Of a stretch of DNA of 64,000 nucleotides, positions 53,433-64,000 are shown piece after piece. How positions within the stretch are numbered: position 1 is the first letter of the stretch; each line of letters opens with the position of its first letter. This DNA is from Littorina saxatilis. Lineage: Eukaryota > Mollusca > Gastropoda > Littorinimorpha > Littorinidae. The stretch covers positions 35,556,462 through 35,620,461 of the forward strand of contig NC_090249.1 in assembly GCF_037325665.1 (NCBI RefSeq). Reading direction: 5' to 3'. The notes beneath the pieces are model-generated. The model was not told the origin of the DNA. It saw only the letters and a list, made by a program, of their open reading frames with translations, and searched no databases. A program made the position numbers and the translations under genes.

Positions 53433-55615
53433 AACCACATCTCTACATCTTCATGAGGCTTTACTTATTTTCCATGGTCCCAACTTTTTTCATGCACAAA
53501 ACTAGGGCATAATTGTTTTTTCTTCTTGTGTGTACTTGTGTATACCTGTGTGACTTCTGACACATATTCTCTGCAACACTAGTGACTCTAGTATGTCTGA
53601 TTTGCTATCTTGAAACCTTTTCTACATGATCCTATGGATTGCAAAGTCTAAATCGTACACGTCAGGATTACGCCTTTCCCCTCCTTCTCTCTCCTTTTTC
53701 CATTGAGAGTTGAAAACTTTTAAAAAAAAAGTGTTGGTCAAGAAGTTTTAAGAAGAAAAAAAGGTTTTAGTTTCTGTAAGGGTCATTTGTTTTACATGAA
53801 TGGGGTTTGAACCCATTACATGCACAACCCCCAACCTGGAGGACCATGTTGCCCCTTTTGTCAGACCTGTTTGGCTTGGCTGAACCTGCCAGGAATACAA
53901 GCACCCCCGCCGACATAGCTGTTGGGTTTTTCAAGGCACGCAATTAAGCTGTCCCACCACGTGAAGGTCGGTCGAGCACCATTGGGACAGAGAAAAAGTG
54001 TAGTGTCAGAAAATCTTTCTTTTGTGAGACTGTGACTAATGTACTTGCATGACAGTTGACTAACCAAGCGTGCATGGCACAGAATATGTTGACTGTTAGT
54101 GTTGCTCTTCTTGTCTGAAATCCTTGACGTATGTTGCCTCTTTGTACAGTAGCATGATTATGTAACTCGCTGCTTATTATGCCTAGTGGCATGCAGGGCA
54201 GCTTTAATGACTGAATGATTATGAGATTGTCTCTTAGAGATTTAAGCAGTGTCAGTTATGAACACTTACATGTATTTTAGTATTTGATAATTGCCATTCC
54301 AAGACAAAGACGGCTTGACATGTGTTTGGTGCTTGGTCGAATATGACTGCATGTATGTGTATGTGTGTGTGCTGATGTGTGCCTGCGTTTATACGTGAAT
54401 GTTTCAATGGAAACATTTTTTAGGAACAAGACCATGTATTATGTACAGGATCTTAAAGTTAAGATGTTTGGATGTTGATGATTTGGGCAGCAAATCAAAT
54501 TTGGTTTTGCGATTGGTGTGTTTGTCCTAGTCTGTGTGCAATTTTTATATTTCTGTGTCGTTCTGATTGTGAAATACATTCGCAGGACATTGTAAAGAAT
54601 GTTCTTCTGTGTGCTCTATTTGTTTGTATTCCTATCTGTGAACTGGCTATGATGGTTTAATGCATTTTTGCTTGTACACTTTCGACTAAGTAGAGGATTA
54701 TTGGAAATGTGTGAAAGCCATTCACAAATGGTGACTTTTTAGTTGGCAACCACGAGATCGCGGTAGCAGTTATTTTGAATTCCAGTGTGTATATTTTAAA
54801 AAAGAAAAGAAAAAGAGCATCATATAGAGTGAATGATGCACACAATACATATTGGAGCACATGGTTCACTGTAACACAGGTTATCAGTGACGATATTGAA
54901 AATTCATAAGGTTGATTGACCCTGCTGTACACAAAGCTGTATAATCAGCTGCATGCAGGAACATCAGAAATCAGCCAAGTTCATCTTAACTACTGGCACG
55001 CCAGTGTCATCCCCTGCCAATGACAAGAATATTAATTATTTTGAAGGGGCGCATCTTCTGCAGCAAAATCATGATAACCTTGATAGTGTGGTTTCCAGAA
55101 AACGTCTGTTGAAGTGACATGGAAGTGCTGTTGGTAAAAAATGTGTTAATGTTGACTCAGGGCTTTTTTTCTTTTGTTTTTTACATTCTGTTTGTTTTTT
55201 CCTCTTCTTATTCTGTATTCTTTTGTTGCATCGTTTTCCTCTTTGGTGAGTTTGCTTTTTCTAAAATGACGTTTAAGAAATGTTTGAATTCCACATGATA
55301 ATGTAAGTGGATGTTTGAATCATGTGCGTAAGAAATATGCTCTTTTATGTGAGAGTCACTGATAACATTTTGTTGTTTTGTTTTTACTTCCCTGGGATAG
55401 TCTGCTAAATAAATAGATACATGCATTTATAATTGCACATCATATAAAGCTGGATTTTTTTTCTCCAATTCTAGAATTTCGAGTTCAATGTTAAAACTTA
55501 TTCCAGATAGATCATGAAGCATAGTTTGTACAGTTCCTTACTGCTTGAGTTTAAAATATTGTAAACTATATGTTTTTGCTACTTGGGGTACATTGCTGAG
55601 AAGAAATAAAGGTTT
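53433..55615 (+). other. likely 3' UTR of HMG-CoA synthase
   Basis: No gene on either strand. The first good poly(A) signal in an AT-rich, U-rich setting is AATAAA at 55605-55610, followed by AAAACATA with AATAAAACAT at 55689. A 2.2 kb UTR is inferred; earlier or later ends are possible. Confidence 0.4.
55605..55610 (+). terminator. candidate poly(A) signal
   Basis: AATAAA in the presumed 3' UTR of the HMG-CoA synthase gene, with GU/U-rich sequence 40-90 bases on. Confidence 0.35.
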
Positions 55616-56438
55616 TAAAACTAGATGATTGTTATGCAAAAACAGGAATCTGTTCCTTTTCAGTGCATGACTGTCACATAACGTGCAAAATAAAACATAT
55701 TATTTAAGATATTTAAAATTTCTCAAAAGCAAAGAAATAGAAGGTGGGAATCGTCATCAAAAGTGCTTTTCAGATGAGTAAATTTGTTGAAAAGACAAGG
55801 GAACCATGCATTTTTATTCACTCTGCATGTGACAGCAAGTTTGTACAGGACCTCTGTTGGTTTTTGTTGTTGTTGGTTGGTTTTTTCTTGTGTGTGTGTT
55901 GTTCTTGTCATCAGTACGAACATTGAAAAGTTTATTTTATATTTAGTCATTCGCAGGTTTATATATGTATATAAGCTTAAACTATTTATTTTTGCAGTTG
56001 TCGTTGTCAGAGTAACCACCAGCACTGTTTGAGCACACTTGTTTCAGTGCTTGTAAAATAGAATATGAAAGCTGTGTTTGTGGACTCAAAGGTTGATAAG
56101 ATTTTTGCCTGTCAGATTTTGATTACTCCTGTGTGACATATTTCTGTGATATTTATGATTCAAGTACTTTTTGCTTTCAACTTGCCAAAATAACGTTTGA
56201 ATTTCTCCTTTCAGGTGAATGTGAATTTTTAATTTAAATCATCTCGTAAGAATGCTGGAGAAATTGAGAGGAGGGTGTAGCATACAAGAAATAGACAAAT
56301 GACACCAATGGAGGAATGAAACGTCATTGATTCAAAACATGTCGACTGTTTGTATTGTTCACTTTTTATAATAAGAGGATTTAAGTTACTGAATAGTGAG
56401 ATTTTTTTTTTTACCTGAATATTTGTTTGATCTTGTAT

Positions 56439-56657
56439 TAGGCCAAAAAAAAAAAAAGGTCTGTTTACGGTAACATAGGCCCAAAAAATAGGGTCGGTAG
56501 GTCGGGATTTTTTTATTTTTTTTTTCCCCCAAAAAAACCATATTTTTACGTTATTTTTTATTTTTTGTTCCCAAATGCAAAAAAAAAAGTCTAGGGTCGC
56601 GCGAAAAAAATAGGGTCGGTCGGGTTACCGTAAACAGACTATTTTTTTTGGGCCTTA
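56439..56657. mobile_element. MITE-like inverted-repeat element (copy 2)
   Basis: TAGGCC-A-run-GTCTGTTTACGGTAAC at the left and GTTACCGTAAACAGAC-T-run-GGGCCTTA at the right; AGGGTCGGT occurs three times inside. Related to 1590-1808. Confidence 0.75.
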
Positions 56658-58694
56658 CATGCTATTATGTGACTGCTGTAGTGTGGGCGTGTGTGTGTTG
56701 GTGTGTATGTCAGTGAATGTGTGTGTGTGTGTGTGCGTGATTTTACCAACACTACGCTAAATTCCTTGTGCTTTAAATGTTTTTTTAATGTCACTTGGCT
56801 CAATAAATACTGTATTCTGTATTCTGTATTCTGTATTACAGTTGCAATTACATGTACTTACTGTTCCTCTTAGAAGAAAATCTCCATCTCAGCTGTGTTT
56901 TCTAAATGTCATGGTGTTTGTAAATATTTTCAAGATAACAATGCTTTTGCAGTTGCACAAAAGAAAGAATGTGTATTTTATATGGTAAATAGAGTTGTGA
57001 GAAAGAGTTAAAATTAATAAATGTTCAGAATTATGAGTGTCGAGTGTGACAGTTTTCTGTTTGTATGTGTGTGTGTGGGCGCACATATATATGTGTGTGT
57101 GTGTGCGCACACATATATGTGTGTGTGTGTATGTGTGCCTGTGTGCTTCTATTCATTCTTCCGCTTTGATGCATACCCAAAACAGACATCCTGACTGCTT
57201 CCTGTGGAGATACTTGCTGCATGTTAAAGTGTAACTAAACAAGCAAAAAGGAAAAACGTCGTTCAGCAACCTTTACACTTTGATATGAAGAAGGGCCTCA
57301 TATACTGTCGAACTGCGAAAAAAAAATTTTTTTCTCTCACTCGGACACTGTTTGACGGACATGTGAAGTGCGCGCCAGGAACGACAATCTTCTTAGTTTA
57401 CCTGATTAATGCCCTTAATTTTTGGTTCTGGTACTTTCAGTTCCGGCTGTTGTCATCAATCTACCAAAATAAAAGATCAAACGGAGTTTTCGATTTTTAT
57501 TTCATGGTTCAGAAAAATATTGCTTATTTTCTGAAGTCAACCGTTTTAGCGAATCTTTCTTTGATTCTTAAAAGTCATTTCAGATTTTTGAAAAATAGTT
57601 AACGGTTAGTAATTACCAATATATCGTAAACAAACATATCGTTAGGTTTTGGTAAGAAGACACAAGTGCGATGAATGTGGTACCAGTATTTTTGTGGTAA
57701 GTAAGGATGCATTTCTTTGCTGTAAGCACATTTACAATGCACATTTAATCTGTTTAGCAACATAAACGAAAGCATGGTACAGTGCCGCTTGTTTGTGGTC
57801 TATCTTTTCGCGGCAGATGCGTAACAATTAGGGTCTCAGTTGGAAAAAGCTGCTCGGAACCAGAGCAGATTTGGCTTGGGTTCTTTGAGTGTGAATGATC
57901 GACGAGTGGCTTGACATTTTTAACGAATCATTACTGTAGCCTACTTGAAACCATCATCTGTTTCTGAATTTGTCATCAGTTATGATTGAGCAGTCTCATA
58001 GGAATCGTCCATAAAATGTTAAACCGAAAAAGGGCAGACGATTCTGAATCACACAGGCTGCTGTACAAAATCAGATCTAAAACGATATTTTGAACTGCGA
58101 CGTCTGCGTAAATGCCCTGTAACAAAATACCTTGTCCTGGTCATGTGTATACACATCAGCTTCTATTGGGAAGATCAGTATTTTATATTAATCACAAATA
58201 CAAGATTAGAAATAGTTCTGAAGATCGCCTTTGATTTCAGTTTCAGCGGCAAACTAGCAGATCTGTCCAAACCGGCATCGTTTCATGGTTGAAACTTGAA
58301 TAATCCCAAATAGATCTGAGTGGGGGTAAGTTTTATAGTATTTCAATTTTTTACGGCAGTTTCATTTAAAGATAGTGTAGTGGATGTCTCTGGTGAAGAC
58401 TACAGTCATATGAATTTTGTTGTTGTAATATTAAAATGATTGTTCTTTATTTACACAATTGAATAATTTGTATTTATTTGTTTGCAGATGACGGCATACT
58501 GAGTGCTCCAAGAACCAACGCCTGCTGGCATTTTGTGTCTTTTCTGAAGACGTCGAGGCAAGCAGAAGTCACGGTCCTGGCCACACACACACAATGACAT
58601 GAACAAGAAATGATATTTTTTCATGGGCATATCCAGTATTAAAACTTTATTACCATGCAAACGCAACGATAAGAATTTAGAGAAGGTCATCGGT

Positions 58695-58725
<31 letters not shown>

Positions 58726-59205
58726 GGCGGATCCGGCCTTTGTATTCTAAGTGACGATTTTGGAAAGAAGTTGGCTAATTAGTTTGCTCAGGTTGCGCCA
58801 GATCTATCAGTTGTCCTTGTTGTGATTCAAATTTTTCTTCTTAATATATTTACTTTTTTGGAAGGTGTATTAGGGGATGTTTCTTGGCTCGGATTGATCC
58901 ATTTTCCTTGTTTTTATCAACATTTGTCGGACCCCCCCCCCAAGGAGGTTGAACGCTTCGCGTCTTCAACTAAACGCTTCGCGTCGTCAAATTGTCCCTA
59001 AAAGAAATTTGGAATCTCCCCCTTAAAAATGATGTGATCCGCCCCTGCACACACACAAACACACACAAATAGAGAAGTAATAAATGGATACAGTTTTTCT
59101 TTATTTAAATTACAATCAGATGTGGTCGTAGAACAGGCACTGTAAACAAAACCTAGCATGATATACCACTTGTGTGATGTTTCGGTCAATATCTTTATTT
59201 TCCTT
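56658..59205. other. intergenic, no gene supported
   Basis: Microsatellites at 57064-57145 (GT with palindromic CACATATATGTG) and 58696-58722 (CA). 58930-59047 carries a fragment like the CAGGGGCGGA MITE (GCTTCGCGTC repeated twice, GATCCGCCCCTG end). Confidence 0.45.
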
Positions 59206-59209
59206 TCAG

Positions 59210-62808
<3,599 letters not shown>

Positions 62809-63491
62809 ATTCTTTAGACCAATTATACCTCTGTTCCCATGTTAAACATGGAATAATTCTGGACAAATGCGAGGACGTTAGCTTTTTTTTATTTTATTTT
62901 TTTTATCATTTTACTTATCATTAAAACTTGTTTAGATTTCGATTCGTAAACCATTTACAGTAATCCTTTGTTTTTTAACTTTGTTCATCTTACCACAGTC
63001 ACTTCGTTGTTTAGATTTATCATTAAATTTGTTACCATTATGCAGGAAAAATGTAGAATAAAACCAGGAGAGCTTTCGGTAGAAGATATTTCCTGTGTCA
63101 AAAGTTAATGCTTATTCTGATTGATGGGTGCTCCAAACTAAGTTATTTTGACTGCCTTATTCGAATTCATTTCCAAGACAGGGCTGAGAAGTGGAGAAGC
63201 TTAGGAGAATATCGTAAAAATTGTCTGGGTGTTTATGCAAAACTTTCGAATATGTCAGATTTTACTTTAGAGATTTTAAATACTGTTAACTGACAGAAAT
63301 GCTATAACTTCTACACCAATTGACTGGATAACTTCATATTCAGCATACTTAAACTTGATTTTATGCATGTGCAGTTCACAAAGTGGCAAATTTTTAGGTT
63401 AAATTATCTAACTTTTGCATCACCAATGACACCAACGCTTTCGTGTCTGAGGATTGCCCTGAACCTAGCTGTAACTGCATGCTTTCTTCAG

Positions 63492-63558
63492 GTCATCGAT
63501 AGCCTGGGGGTTGAAGGGGATGTTTTTACATACTCAGACATTCAAAATAATCAAAAAG
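63492..63558 (+). CDS. candidate exon, possible paralogue of 59210-59288
   Basis: Acceptor GCTTTCTTCAG, then VIDSLGVEGDVFTYSDIQNN-QK plus one base, donor GGTAAAAG. It has the same phases as 59210-59288 and shares the pattern GV-x-V/E-G...Q-K-G at its end. If both are real, this is the start of a second gene copy running off the window. Confidence 0.35.
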
Positions 63559-64000
63559 GTAAAAGCCTGAAGGGTTTAAATTAGGTAAAAATGGCTACCG
63601 CTCAATGTCAAAACTCGTTCTGTTTAGTCGACCCCCGAATTTGGAGAAAAAAATTAAAATTGCACAAAAGTCAGACCATTCAATTTACAAAATTGCCACT
63701 TACTGGAAAGGCAGATCATAAACTGAAGATAATGAATACCATATATAAAATAATTGGTTCAACAGATGCAGAAGTAATTTGCATGGTTGTGGGTGTCCTT
63801 TTTAGGGGGGTCAACCCTGTAGAAGAGACGATTTTCTTTAATTATCAATCCGTAATATATTGTTTGTTATGCATACAAGATTAACATTGACAAATACTTC
63901 AAGACTCCTCATTGATCTTAAGAAATGTTGTGGTTTTTTTTGTTACTGACTGATTCACTTTCTATTCACTTTACTCTACATAAGTCACGACAAGAAAAGC
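63559..64000. other. no supported gene
   Basis: A plus-strand open frame of 97 codons (63591-63884) has no recognisable domain and no convincing start or splice context. Confidence 0.35.

Overview
This is a eukaryotic window, most likely from a marine mollusc. The intron-containing genes are animal genes, and the repeat families recall gastropod genomes such as periwinkles (from memory, not checked). There is no operon structure. Coding sequence is a small fraction; the rest is introns, long microsatellites and transposon debris.

Region by region: (1) 1-3.2 kb holds a (GA)n tract and inverted-repeat DNA elements. (2) 3.2-10.3 kb, plus strand: a complete six-exon core-2-type beta-1,6-N-acetylglucosaminyltransferase gene (GCNT-like, GT14). 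(3) 10.4-13.5 kb: a 5'-truncated LINE directly behind that gene. (4) 13.5-22.4 kb: tandem repeats, SINEs, an RNase H LINE remnant split by a Helentron-like insertion, and a non-coding LTR-type element. (5) 22.5-27.9 kb, plus strand: a second complete GCNT-like gene whose internal exon phases match the first. (6) 28-36 kb, minus strand: proteasome assembly chaperone 3 (PSMG3), spread over >5.6 kb by introns holding SINEs, MITEs and a ~1.7 kb purine array. (7) 37-41.2 kb: candidate first exons of two unidentified genes, one on each strand; the minus-strand one sits inside a 1.2 kb element of TACACGTGTA-type repeats with ~60 bp terminal inverted repeats. (8) 41.4-47.4 kb: no recognised gene, two near-identical Helentron-like elements. 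(9) 47.4-53.4 kb, plus strand: a complete cytosolic HMG-CoA synthase gene with its catalytic triad. (10) 53.4-64 kb: the HMGCS 3' UTR, repeats, and two short spliced pieces of an unidentified, possibly duplicated small gene.

The recognised genes do not share a pathway. The GCNT pair acts on mucin-type O-glycans in the Golgi, PSMG3 assists 20S proteasome assembly, and HMGCS feeds the mevalonate pathway. Only the GCNT pair is related by descent, through tandem duplication. All exon joins were worked out by hand from splice sites, phase and homology remembered from the families; no search or transcript was available.
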